From AWTP1-13 sp035762425 (lineage in GTDB: Bacteria > Pseudomonadota > Alphaproteobacteria > Rhizobiales > Hyphomicrobiaceae): 53,953 bases of DNA. Below, piece after piece: positions 1-7,916 of the stretch; positions within the stretch are counted from its first letter, which is position 1; every line of letters begins with the position of its first letter. The notes beneath the pieces were generated by a model. That model saw only the letters and a list, made by a program, of their open reading frames with translations. It searched no databases and was not told where the DNA came from. Location: assembly GCA_035762425.1 (NCBI GenBank), contig DASTOW010000296.1:1-53953 (forward strand), read 5' to 3'. The position numbers and the translations under genes were made by a program.

Positions 1-288
1 GCTCGCCGAGTTGTGGTTGTCGAGGCCGATGAAGGTGTTCGACCGGCCACCATCATTGAAGTACATGATGGAGCGGTTCACGTGACCGTACACGGTCAGT
101 GACATCTTGCGGTTGCCTTTGCGGGCCGTGGTGGCCTCCAGCTCGGCGACCCGCTCTTCCAGGTCGGCGCAGCAGTCGCCACCCAGATCGGCAGCCTTGG
201 CGGACGGGACCGCCATGCCGCCCATTACCACACCAGTCGCGGCCAACAGGGCCAACAGACTTGTAGACTTTGACAGTCCCCCGATCAT
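1..288 (-). CDS. Porin, Porin_2-like (N-terminal part, cut by window edge)
   Basis: This is the first 96 residues of an outer-membrane porin of the kind common in Hyphomicrobiales; the rest lies beyond base 1. It would form a trimeric beta-barrel channel for small solutes. A signal peptide is visible (basic start, hydrophobic run around LLALLAATGVVMGG, then an AKA-A cleavage region near residue 33). It is followed by a Cys pair, a short heptad-like ERVAELEA stretch, and KMSLTVYGHVNR, the first beta strand typical of this family. The ATG at 288 has a CGGAG ribosome site about 8 bases upstream. Assignment is by recognition of the N-terminal pattern; substrate selectivity cannot be told from this fragment. 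Confidence 0.85.
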   Translation of the reverse strand, partial: MIGGLSKSTSLLALLAATGVVMGGMAVPSAKAADLGGDCCADLEERVAELEATTARKGNRKMSLTVYGHVNRSIMYFNDGGRSNTFIGLDNHNSAS

Positions 289-743
289 TCGAACTACTCC
301 GTTGGACTAACGCTACCGGAACCCAATCTCACGACTGAATTTACCGTTCTCCCACACGACAGGATGGCCGATATGTTGCGACTGCCATCTGAGACCCGCC
401 CAGCCGTGTTGGTCTAAGGATTAACGCAATCGTTGACGGACGGTAAACCACCAAACGACCGGTCGAGGAGCTTTGACTCTAGAACGTGGCAGAATCGCCA
501 CGATGCGAATCGAGTCGCGCCACAATTCTGGCCATGTCGGCGCGGACACGCAAAATCTGTCAACACAATTAGTCCAGCAAACCGCATATTCGCGGTTCGA
601 GAGGAATGCCTGACCAGGCTCGTCAAGAAATTGAATTTCTTATATTTTGCAGGCCTGGCCGGCAGTTCGATTGCGCATGAAGGATACACCATGAAGGCTA
701 TCTTGCCAGCCTGTCGAGCGGCGACCAGAATTGTGCAAAAGGT
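289..743. other. Intergenic region between divergent porin and ubiH-like gene
   Basis: These 455 bases hold no convincing gene. They must carry the porin promoter (minus) and that of the UbiH-like gene (plus). The stretch is more AT-rich than its surroundings near 620-655, where an inverted repeat AAGAAATT-G-AATTTCTT lies at 625-641, which could be an operator. I could not fix a promoter with confidence. Open frames across it on both strands lack a ribosome site and protein-like composition. Confidence 0.5.
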
Positions 744-1997
744 GTGTATGAATCGGATTTCCCCACCATGGCGCCCATCGTTCAGATTGCCGTTGTAGGG
801 GCGGGGCCTGCCGGGCTGGCGAGCGCTCTCGCCCTCAGTGCATTCGGATGCGAGGCAATTCTGGTTGCACCGGCCTACGATCCGGCGCTCGCAGCCAAGG
901 ACATGCGCACCACCGCGTTGCTGTCTAGCAGCCTCAACCTGCTCGAAAATCTGGGTGTCTGGCGCCTGTGCAAAGAGGCCGCGGCACCCCTCACGTCCAT
1001 CCGCATCGCCGATGATCGCGACGACCTGCTGCGCGCGCCTGAGGTGCTCTTCAACGCCTCAGAACTTGGTCTGTCCGCCTTCGGCGCGAACATCCCCAAC
1101 GCAGCCCTAATTTCCGCCCTGAACGCCGCCGCGGAGGCGGCGCCCGCACTGAGCCTTCTTGCGACCTCCGCAGTGGTACGGGTCACGCCAGGTGAGAGGT
1201 CGGTGCGCCTCGACCTTGCCGAGGGCAAAAATGTGGAGGCAGCTCTGGTAGTTGCTGCAGACGGCCGCGCCTCGCTGGTGCGCGCAGGTGCCGGCATCGG
1301 CGTCCGCGCCTGGTCCTACCCCCAATCGGCCGTGGCTACCGTGTTTCGGCATGCGCGGCCGCACGGGGGCGCCACCACTGAGTTGCATCGGCGCACGGGG
1401 CCCCTCACGACAGTGCCCCTGCCCGGCGACATGTCGAGCCTGGTCTGGGTGGAGGAACCCGCCCAAGCCCAGCGCCTGGGTGCACTGTGCGACGCCGATT
1501 TCGCCGAGGCTCTCGACCAGCGGCTGCAGGGTTTTCTTGGTTGCATAAGCCCTAGCGGGCGGCGTGTGGTATTCCCTCTCTCGGGCCACACCGCCGAGCG
1601 CATGGGCGGCAATCGCACGGCGCTGGTCGGCGAAGCGGCACACGCGATGCCGCCCATCGGTGCGCAAGGCCTCAACCTCAGCCTGCGCGACGCAAGCGTG
1701 CTGGCCGAGTGCGTGGTTGAAGCTCAACAGCGCGGTGGTGACATTGGTGCACCAGACGTGTTGCGCGGCTACCACGATGCACGCCGAGCCGATGTGTTTG
1801 CACGTACCCTCGCCGTCGACGCCCTGAACCGATCCCTGCTGGCGGATTTTCTTCCAGCACAAGCGCTGCGCGGAGCCGGGCTGCATCTGTTGGCCAACAG
1901 CGCCGCGCTGCGCCGCCTGCTCATGCACGGTGGCATGACGCCTGTTGGCGCGTTGCCGCGCCTGATGCGCGCCGATATGCCGGCTTCGAGGGCTTGA
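744..1997 (+). CDS. UbiH/UbiF-family FAD-dependent aromatic hydroxylase
   Basis: This is a flavoprotein monooxygenase of the UbiH/UbiF/VisC group, 417 residues, which normally hydroxylates the ring of a ubiquinone precursor using NAD(P)H and O2 at the inner membrane. The FAD-binding GAGPAG lies near residues 19-24, the DG motif (AADGR) near 172, and the second FAD motif near 293-310 reads ALVGEAAHAMPPIGAQGLN. There the usual GD is replaced by GE, a small departure from the family. The ATG at 744 is preceded by AAAGGTG; a later ATG at 768 lacks a ribosome site. Which ring position it hydroxylates cannot be told. No other ubiquinone gene is in the window. Confidence 0.82.
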   Translation: MYESDFPTMAPIVQIAVVGAGPAGLASALALSAFGCEAILVAPAYDPALAAKDMRTTALLSSSLNLLENLGVWRLCKEAAAPLTSIRIADDRDDLLRAPEVLFNASELGLSAFGANIPNAALISALNAAAEAAPALSLLATSAVVRVTPGERSVRLDLAEGKNVEAALVVAADGRASLVRAGAGIGVRAWSYPQSAVATVFRHARPHGGATTELHRRTGPLTTVPLPGDMSSLVWVEEPAQAQRLGALCDADFAEALDQRLQGFLGCISPSGRRVVFPLSGHTAERMGGNRTALVGEAAHAMPPIGAQGLNLSLRDASVLAECVVEAQQRGGDIGAPDVLRGYHDARRADVFARTLAVDALNRSLLADFLPAQALRGAGLHLLANSAALRRLLMHGGMTPVGALPRLMRADMPASRA

Positions 1998-2030
1998 CGG
2001 ACGCTGGCGGCGCAGGCATTTGCGCAGGCT

Positions 2031-2047
2031 GAGCAGCGCCGCTGCTC
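2031..2047. repeat. Short perfect inverted repeat between ubiH-like gene and lpxL-like gene
   Basis: GAGCAGCG and CGCTGCTC are separated by one base. This lies about 30 bases after the stop of the UbiH-like gene. It may be a weak terminator or a chance GC-rich hairpin; no T tract follows. Confidence 0.3.
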
Positions 2048-2118
2048 GCCACCACTGGGAGCGCTCCGCTCAGGGCGGAAACGGATCTTGGGTCTCGGCC
2101 ACGGACCTTACTTTCGGC

Positions 2119-3015
2119 ATGCGAGAATTCCTGCGCGATCTACGCTACCGCCTCGAGTACGGGGTGTTGCGCCTCATCACCGGGCTGGTGCGCGCCGTGC
2201 CCCTCGATGTGGCAGTCGATGTCTCGGCGAAAGCTTGGCGCAAGCTCGCCCCCTACGACCGCCGCCACAAGCGCGCGCTCGCCAATCTGGCCATAGCTTT
2301 TCCCGAGAAGACCGAGGCCGAACGCGAAGCCATCGCGCTGTCGATGTGGGAAAACCTCGGGCGCATCATGGCCGAGACGATGACCATCGATCGCATCATC
2401 GCCGACCCCTCACGGCTCGAGATCGTCAGCGAGCGCATGTTCAGCCGCTATCGCGGCAAGCCGGGCGCCGCCATCGGCGTAACCTTGCATATGGGAAACT
2501 GGGAGCTTGCAGTTTGGCCGCTCACGGAATCCGGCAAGAACCCGGCCGCCATCTATCGCGCCGTCAACAACCCCTACGTCGACCGCTATCTGCGCTGGCT
2601 GCGGCGGGATCTCTATCCAGGTGGCCTGCTCGGCAAGGGGCGTAGCCATCAGGAGACGCAGGCCGTTGCACGGTCGATCATGAGCTTCGTACGCCAGGGT
2701 GGTCGCCTTGGCATCGTCTGCGATCTGCACGACGGCGCGGGCATCCCGGTCCCCTTCTTCGGACGGCCCGCACCATCGGTGGCTGGCCCAGCCCTGATCG
2801 CACGCGTGACAGGCACCCGCATCTGGATGGCGCGCTGTGTGCGGGTCGGCAAGCAGAGCCGCTTCAAGATCGAGATCAAGGAACTAAAGGTTCCCCGCAC
2901 GGCCAACCAGGCCGATGACGTGCGCTGGATAACGGCGGAAATGCAGAAGCAGTTCGAGGCCTGGGTGCGCGAGACGCCGGACCAGTGGATGTGGGGCAAC
3001 CGGCGCTGGAGCTGA
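2119..3015 (+). CDS. Lipid A biosynthesis acyltransferase, LpxL/HtrB family
   Basis: Predicted inner-membrane acyltransferase that adds a secondary acyl chain to the lipid A precursor, 298 residues from the ATG at 2119. The catalytic HX4E motif is HMGNWE, with the histidine near residue 124. The C terminus DQWMWGNRRW matches the usual family ending. The N-terminal helix FLRDLRYRLEYGVLRLITGLVRAVPL is a probable membrane anchor. The frame stays open upstream to 2020, but those residues do not look like the family, so 2119 is preferred although its ribosome site is weak. Acyl-chain length and acceptor position are unknown. An acyltransferase of this type for another lipid (for example an ornithine lipid) is a less likely alternative. 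Confidence 0.85.
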   Translation: MREFLRDLRYRLEYGVLRLITGLVRAVPLDVAVDVSAKAWRKLAPYDRRHKRALANLAIAFPEKTEAEREAIALSMWENLGRIMAETMTIDRIIADPSRLEIVSERMFSRYRGKPGAAIGVTLHMGNWELAVWPLTESGKNPAAIYRAVNNPYVDRYLRWLRRDLYPGGLLGKGRSHQETQAVARSIMSFVRQGGRLGIVCDLHDGAGIPVPFFGRPAPSVAGPALIARVTGTRIWMARCVRVGKQSRFKIEIKELKVPRTANQADDVRWITAEMQKQFEAWVRETPDQWMWGNRRWS

Positions 3016-3107
3016 GCTCGCCCGCAAGCCGTACGCATTCGCCTATTGGCCTGGCACGGCTGGCGTCATACAGTGCGCTTGTTGCAGCGCAGCAAGGTCA
3101 CCGCGCC

Positions 3108-4160
3108 ATGTCGAGCCTCCGCACGCCAGCCAAGCACTTCGCTCCGCTCGCCATCGGGGCACCCGAGCCGTTCCGGCAGCTGCCGGTCAAGCTTGAGCGC
3201 ATGATCCATTTTGTGCCGCCGCATAACGAGAAGATTCGCAGTCGACTGCAGGAGCTGATCTCCCAGGTCGACGTGGTGCTGGGCAACCTCGAGGACGCAA
3301 TCCCCTCGGACGCCAAGGTGGCGGCAAGGCAGGGCTTCATCGCCATGGCCAATGCCAATGATTTTGGTCAGACGGGATTGTGGACTCGCATCAATGCGCT
3401 GAATTCGCCCTGGGGGCTGGACGACATTCTGGACATCGTGCCGGCTGCGGGCGCCAAGCTGGACGTGATCATGCTGCCCAAGGTGGAGGGGCCGTGGGAC
3501 ATCCACTACCTCGATCAGTTGCTGGCGCAGCTCGAAGCCAAGCACACCCTCCCCAAACCGATCCTGATCCACGCCATTCTGGAGACAGCCGAAGGCGTTA
3601 AGAACGTCGAGGCCATCGCTGCAGCCAGCCCACGCATGCACGGCATGAGCCTGGGCCCGGCCGATCTCGCCGCATCGCGTGGCATGAAGACAACCCGCGT
3701 GGGCGGCGGACACCCCGCCTACGGCATCCTGGCTGATGCGGGTGCCCAGGGCGGCCCGCGCGCATTCTTCCAGCAAGATCTTTGGCACTACACACTGGCG
3801 CGCATGGTCGATGCCTGCATGAGCTACGCCATCAAGCCGTTCTATGGCCCCTTCGGCGACTTTGCCGATGCCGCAGCCTGCGAAGCACAGTTTCGCAACG
3901 CCTTCCTGCATGGCTGCGTCGGCGCCTGGACGCTTCACCCCAGCCAGATCGGCATTGCCAAGAACGTATTCAGCCTCGACCCGCAGGAGGTCGCCTTCGC
4001 CAAGCGCATCATCCAAGCAATGCCGGATGGTACAGGCGCCGCCATGATCGACGGCAAAATGCAGGATGACGCCACCTGGAAGCAGGCCAAAGTCATTCTC
4101 GATCTGGCGAGGCTCGTTGCCAGCCGCGATCCCGAGCGTAAGGCCTTGTACGGACTCTGA
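3108..4160 (+). CDS. HpcH/HpaI (CitE-like) CoA-ester lyase, malyl-CoA-lyase-like
   Basis: A 350-residue TIM-barrel enzyme of the CitE/malyl-CoA lyase group, which cleaves or hydrolyses malyl-CoA-type esters in a Mg-dependent reaction. Visible family marks are LEDAIPSD (metal and CoA region), the arginine in TRINALNSPWG, the metal glutamate in ILETAEGVKN, MSLGPADLAAS, and FYGPFGDFAD with a following GAWTLHPSQI. The layout resembles Mcl1/Mcl2 proteins of methylotrophs and Rhodobacter. It may be a malyl-CoA lyase or a malyl-CoA thioesterase; the sequence alone does not separate the two. The ATG at 3108 has AAGG 11 bases upstream. It begins shortly after lpxL and probably shares its transcript. 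No serine-cycle or ethylmalonyl-CoA gene is next to it. Confidence 0.8.
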   Translation: MSSLRTPAKHFAPLAIGAPEPFRQLPVKLERMIHFVPPHNEKIRSRLQELISQVDVVLGNLEDAIPSDAKVAARQGFIAMANANDFGQTGLWTRINALNSPWGLDDILDIVPAAGAKLDVIMLPKVEGPWDIHYLDQLLAQLEAKHTLPKPILIHAILETAEGVKNVEAIAAASPRMHGMSLGPADLAASRGMKTTRVGGGHPAYGILADAGAQGGPRAFFQQDLWHYTLARMVDACMSYAIKPFYGPFGDFADAAACEAQFRNAFLHGCVGAWTLHPSQIGIAKNVFSLDPQEVAFAKRIIQAMPDGTGAAMIDGKMQDDATWKQAKVILDLARLVASRDPERKALYGL

Positions 4161-4303
4161 GCGTTTGTACGGACTTTGCGCCTCAGGGCGCGGGAAATCG
4201 GCCAAGCACGACGACCGAAACCGATTGCCGCATTGACGCACGCGGCTCGCAAGCGCTATCGAGCACACCTCTTGCCCGTGTATTGGCGCAAGGAGTGCCG
4301 CCG

Positions 4304-4639
4304 ATGGCGAGTGTGCGTCAGGCCAAATTTCGGGTCGGCGAGATTGTGCGACACCGCGTCTACCCGTTTCGCGGCGTAGTGTTCGATATCGACCCCGTGT
4401 TCAACAACACCGAGGAATGGTGGCGTTCCATTCCTGAGGACGTACGTCCGCGCAAGGATCAGCCGTTCTATCACCTGCTGGCTGAGAACGCCGAAACCGA
4501 GTACATCGCCTACGTCTCTGAGCAAAACCTGCTGCCCGACGTCACCGGCGCCCCGCTGCGCCACCCCCAGATCGGCGAGATGTTCACGGTTCTGGAGGAT
4601 GGCAGCTATCGGCCGCTTTTCCTGCAGCAGCCGCACTGA
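4304..4639 (+). CDS. hspQ: HspQ / YccV-like hemimethylated-DNA-binding domain protein
   Basis: A 111-residue protein of the HspQ (YccV) family. In enterobacteria this small heat-shock protein binds hemimethylated DNA in vitro and acts as a specificity enhancer of Lon protease. The conserved features are visible: FRVGEIVRHRVYPFRGVVFDIDP at the start, then EEWW, the QPFYHLLAE segment and YVSEQNLL. The start at 4304 is fixed by AAGGAG at 4290-4295 with good spacing. It follows the malyl-CoA-lyase-like gene by about 140 bases. I see no heat-shock promoter that I would claim. Confidence 0.9.
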   Translation: MASVRQAKFRVGEIVRHRVYPFRGVVFDIDPVFNNTEEWWRSIPEDVRPRKDQPFYHLLAENAETEYIAYVSEQNLLPDVTGAPLRHPQIGEMFTVLEDGSYRPLFLQQPH

Positions 4640-4659
4640 CTTGGTGTGCTGCTTGCGCA

Positions 4660-4803
4660 TTGCCGACGACCCTGCGGCACCGGTACCTCGACAATTTGGA
4701 AACTGCAGAACTGCTGGTGCGGTTCAGTCTCGGGAACGCCGAACAAGCACGCAAAATTGCCCGGCATGCGCGGGACATCGCAGCCAGGTTGCTCACGCAA
4801 TAG
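4660..4803 (+). CDS. Possible small helical protein (47 aa), uncertain
   Basis: A short frame between hspQ and the terminator hairpin encodes about 47 residues from a TTG at 4660 to a TAG at 4801. The protein looks amphipathic and helical (LRHRYLDNLETAELLVRF, then NAEQARKIARHARDIAARLL), and the stop sits just before a strong hairpin, as for a real last gene. Against it, there is no ATG and no clear ribosome site, so it may be translated with hspQ or not at all. Function unknown. Confidence 0.35.
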   Translation: MPTTLRHRYLDNLETAELLVRFSLGNAEQARKIARHARDIAARLLTQ

Positions 4804-4805
4804 CC

Positions 4806-4835
4806 AAGGCCACCCGCCAGCGGACGGGTGGCCTT
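4806..4835. terminator. Strong convergent hairpin between hspQ region and ialB-like gene
   Basis: AAGGCCACCCG (4806-4816) pairs perfectly with CGGGTGGCCTT (4825-4835) across an 8-base loop. It lies between two genes that point at each other, so it can stop both transcripts. There is no long T tract on either side; the A/T ends of the stem may serve partly. Confidence 0.65.
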
Positions 4836-4857
4836 CCCATGCCAGAGCGTTCAAGAG

Positions 4858-5691
4858 CTACTTCTTGGGCGGATCCTTGGGCGCCGCCGCCGGACCCTTC
4901 TTCTGCTGCTCTTCGTACTGCTTCTTCTGCTCTTCAAAGATTTGCCGCTGCCGCTGCGCGATCTGCGTCATGAGCTGACGGCGAGCATCCGTGTACGCCT
5001 TGTTGTCGATCGGCTGTCCCGACATCGCCTGATCGAACCCGGCGAGGCCGACGGGAATGATGGCACGCTGGCCGGCGATATGCAGGAAGGTGACCATGAA
5101 GCCGCCTGACGACTTGAGACTGCTCATCAGTTCGGGCGAGGCCTCGATTTCCGCATTGCATCCGCCCGGGTGGCAGATGGTGTAGTCGAGGCGGTATTCC
5201 TTCATGCGCTTTTCGTCGACCTGTTCTCCCTTGACGGCTTTGTCCCACAGGTCCGGCGGGATGAAGGTCGCGCGCATGCCTGGCTTAAGCACGACCTCGG
5301 TCGGCACCATGATCATGAAATAGAGTTTGTCCTGCCCTTCGACCTTGCGGACGGCAGCCGAGACGACCGTCATGCCCGAGTTGCCGTCCAGGCGCTCATG
5401 CATGGTCATGCAGATCTTGAGATCCTGCTTAACTTCCTTGCCGTCCTTGTCCTTGCTGACGGTCTGGCCGGCTTCACACAGTTTGACCCAGGCGGTCTGC
5501 GGAGCTTCGGCCGCGCCACCCTTGGCTGCGGGCGCCGGAGCCTTCTCCGGCGCCTTCTTGGGGGCAGCAGGTTGCTGCTGAGCATAGCCCACTGCCGACA
5601 GCCCGGTGACGCCAAGCGTCAACGCGGCCGCAACAGCGCCGGCGCGCCAAATGCGCGCAACCGTGGCGTAGTGCGAACCGAATTTTACCAT
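4858..5691 (-). CDS. Invasion-associated locus B (IalB) family secreted protein
   Basis: A 277-residue exported protein of the IalB family, widespread in Hyphomicrobiales and named after a Bartonella factor linked to erythrocyte invasion. In free-living relatives its role is unknown. The signal peptide spans about residues 1-38 and ends GYAQ. A low-complexity Ala/Pro/Lys linker follows, then the IalB domain with paired cysteines (KLCEAG, KICMTMHER, TICHPGGCNAEIE). The C terminus is a charged Gln/Glu/Lys helix (RQRQIFEEQKKQYEEQQKK), probably coiled coil, ending in a Pro/Lys tail. It stands alone on the minus strand. No link to pathogenicity should be read from the family name. Confidence 0.85.
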   Translation of the reverse strand: MVKFGSHYATVARIWRAGAVAAALTLGVTGLSAVGYAQQQPAAPKKAPEKAPAPAAKGGAAEAPQTAWVKLCEAGQTVSKDKDGKEVKQDLKICMTMHERLDGNSGMTVVSAAVRKVEGQDKLYFMIMVPTEVVLKPGMRATFIPPDLWDKAVKGEQVDEKRMKEYRLDYTICHPGGCNAEIEASPELMSSLKSSGGFMVTFLHIAGQRAIIPVGLAGFDQAMSGQPIDNKAYTDARRQLMTQIAQRQRQIFEEQKKQYEEQQKKGPAAAPKDPPKK

Positions 5692-5959
5692 GTCTATATG
5701 ACCTCTCCTGCACAGCCGGCCCGGCCGGCTGGGGCCCCATTTTCAATTTACTCGCGCCGTAGCGCGTGGCCGGCACTAAGGGCTGCATTGCGGCAATCCC
5801 GTGGCCTTTATGGCATCAACCTTGATCGCCAGCCAGCACCCAAATGTTGCGTGGCCACCCGGCAACGCAGCGATCCAGCACTCCATCCCGCGAGCCATAC
5901 GCCATGTTAGTAGTGTCGCGCGTACCCATACACGTCCTTACTGCAGCGCCCCTGGCTGG

Positions 5960-7780
5960 ATGCCCTTGAGAGCCGCCCCCTTGCGCAAAATGCCGCACTG
6001 GCTGCGCGTCACAGCGATCATATTCGGCTGCGCACTCCTCAGCGCCACCGGGTCAGCCGAGCCAGTCGAGGGGCTGGCCATGCATGGCAAGCCCAAGCAC
6101 GCGCTGGGCTTCACGCATTTTCCATACACCAATCCCGACGCCCCCAAGGGCGGGCGCATCGTTTTGGGGGCGCTCGGGACATTCGACAGCCTGAACCCCT
6201 TCATTATCCGGGGCGTAACGCCCTCGGGCGTACGCGAGTACGTCTATGAGAGCCTGATGGCACGCAGCGGCGACGAGCCGTTTTCCCTCTACGGACTGAT
6301 CGCGCAGTCGGTGGATATGCCCGACGACCGCAGCGCCATTACCTTTAATCTGCGGCCGGAGGCGCGGTTCTCGGACGGCATGCCCATCACGCCGGAGGAC
6401 GTGCTCTTCAGCCACCAGATTCTCAAGGAGAAGGGCTGGCCCTACCATCGTTCGCACTACGCCAAGGTGGCGGCAGCCGCAAAGACCGGCCCGCACAGCG
6501 TGCGCTTCACGTTCAACGCCCCAGGCGATCGCGAGATTCCACTCATCATGGGTCTGCTGCCGGTTCTGCCGCGGCACCTTTTGGCCCCAGAGGCCTTCGA
6601 TCGCACGACGTTGGAGGCTCCCGTCGGCAGTGGGCCCTACCGCGTGGAGCGCATCGATGCCGGCCGCTCCGTAACCTATCGCCGCAATCCGGACTGGTGG
6701 GCGCGCGACCTCCCTGTCACCCGCGGTCGCTTCAACTTCGATGAGATCCGCGTCGAGTACTTCCGCGACGCCTCCTCGCTGTTTGAAGCCTTCAAGGCCG
6801 GCGACGTACACGTACGCGCAGAAGACGATCCCGGCCGCTGGATCGAAGGCTATCGCTTTCCGGCGGTCACGGACGGCCGCGTCATCAAGCGCGAATTCGA
6901 GACCGGCCTGCCGTCCGGCATGACCGCGCTGGTGTTCAACACCCGCCGACCGGTCTTCGAGGACGCGCGCGTGCGTCGCGCGTTCTTGCTACTGTTCGAC
7001 GGCGCCTGGATCAATCGCAGCCTGTTCAATGGTGGCTATCAGCGCACGCAGAGTTTTTTTGAGCGTTCGATGCTTTCCTCGCACGGACGCCCGGCCGACC
7101 AGCGTGAGCGCACTTTGCTCGCTCCGTTTGCCAATTACGTGAAGCCCGAAGTGATGGACGGCACCTATTCCGTGCCGAACGCGACCTGGACCGGAAACAA
7201 CCGGCCCAATCTCGAGGCGGCCTATGTGCTGCTCAAGAACGCCGGCTACGAGCTGAAGGACGGCCGGTTGGTCAAGAATGGGGCTCCCCTGACCTTCGAG
7301 ATACTCGCCCAAACCCGTCAACAGGAGCGTCTGATGCTGAGCTACGCCCGCACGCTCGAGCGGCTCGGCATCACAGCGCGCATTCGCCAGGTCGATACGG
7401 CCCAGTATTGGGCGCGACTCAAAACCTACGACTTCGACATGATCCAGTGGACCTGGGGAGCCTCACTGTCGCCCGGCAACGAGCAGCTTAACCGTTGGAG
7501 CAGCAGGGCCGCCACCATCGAGGGCTCGCTCAACTACGCAGGGGTCAGGAACCCGGCCGTCGACGCCATGATCGAGGCCCTATTGCAGGCGCAGTCGGCC
7601 GAAGACTTCACCGCCGCGGTGCGTGCCTTCGACCGTGTGCTGATGTCCGGCGACTACGTCATCCCCCTGTTTCATTTGCCGAAAGTGTGGGTCGCCTATT
7701 GGAACCACCTGCGCTATCCGGCGATCCGGCCGCTGTCTGGCTTCGATCTCGACTCCTGGTGGGCCCAAGCTCAGGAATAA
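5960..7780 (+). CDS. YejA-type ABC transporter solute-binding protein (SBP family 5)
   Basis: A periplasmic peptide-type binding protein close in pattern to YejA. The mature start HALGFTHFPYTNPDAPKGG followed by GTFDSLNPFIIRG is diagnostic of that subgroup, and the length (about 606 residues) is normal. YejA proteins deliver peptides (in E. coli also microcin C) to the YejBEF permease. The signal peptide hydrophobic core is VTAIIFGCALLSATGSA. Starts at 5960 or 5990 are both possible; neither has a strong ribosome site, and I give 5960. No permease or ATPase gene adjoins it, so it is an orphan here and must share a transporter encoded elsewhere. Confidence 0.85.
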   Translation: MPLRAAPLRKMPHWLRVTAIIFGCALLSATGSAEPVEGLAMHGKPKHALGFTHFPYTNPDAPKGGRIVLGALGTFDSLNPFIIRGVTPSGVREYVYESLMARSGDEPFSLYGLIAQSVDMPDDRSAITFNLRPEARFSDGMPITPEDVLFSHQILKEKGWPYHRSHYAKVAAAAKTGPHSVRFTFNAPGDREIPLIMGLLPVLPRHLLAPEAFDRTTLEAPVGSGPYRVERIDAGRSVTYRRNPDWWARDLPVTRGRFNFDEIRVEYFRDASSLFEAFKAGDVHVRAEDDPGRWIEGYRFPAVTDGRVIKREFETGLPSGMTALVFNTRRPVFEDARVRRAFLLLFDGAWINRSLFNGGYQRTQSFFERSMLSSHGRPADQRERTLLAPFANYVKPEVMDGTYSVPNATWTGNNRPNLEAAYVLLKNAGYELKDGRLVKNGAPLTFEILAQTRQQERLMLSYARTLERLGITARIRQVDTAQYWARLKTYDFDMIQWTWGASLSPGNEQLNRWSSRAATIEGSLNYAGVRNPAVDAMIEALLQAQSAEDFTAAVRAFDRVLMSGDYVIPLFHLPKVWVAYWNHLRYPAIRPLSGFDLDSWWAQAQE

Positions 7781-7916
7781 GCCGGCGCCAGATGAAGGGC
7801 GTTCATTCGCCGTTTATCCGTCCGTCACGCTGACAACGCATTTTCCGATAGTCTGTAACCTGGACGAAAAGTGCTCGGGCCCCCTGGGCGGCGCCGGCAT
7901 GCCAAGGCGGGATATC

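Noticed and set aside
3066..4268. A 400-codon open frame on the minus strand opposite the malyl-CoA-lyase-like gene
   Set aside because: It is a shadow: the plus strand encodes a family-matching enzyme with a ribosome site, while the minus product has no domain and odd composition.
4858..5691. Virulence factor reading of the IalB-like protein
   Set aside because: The family is widespread in free-living Hyphomicrobiales; the name alone is not evidence of invasion.
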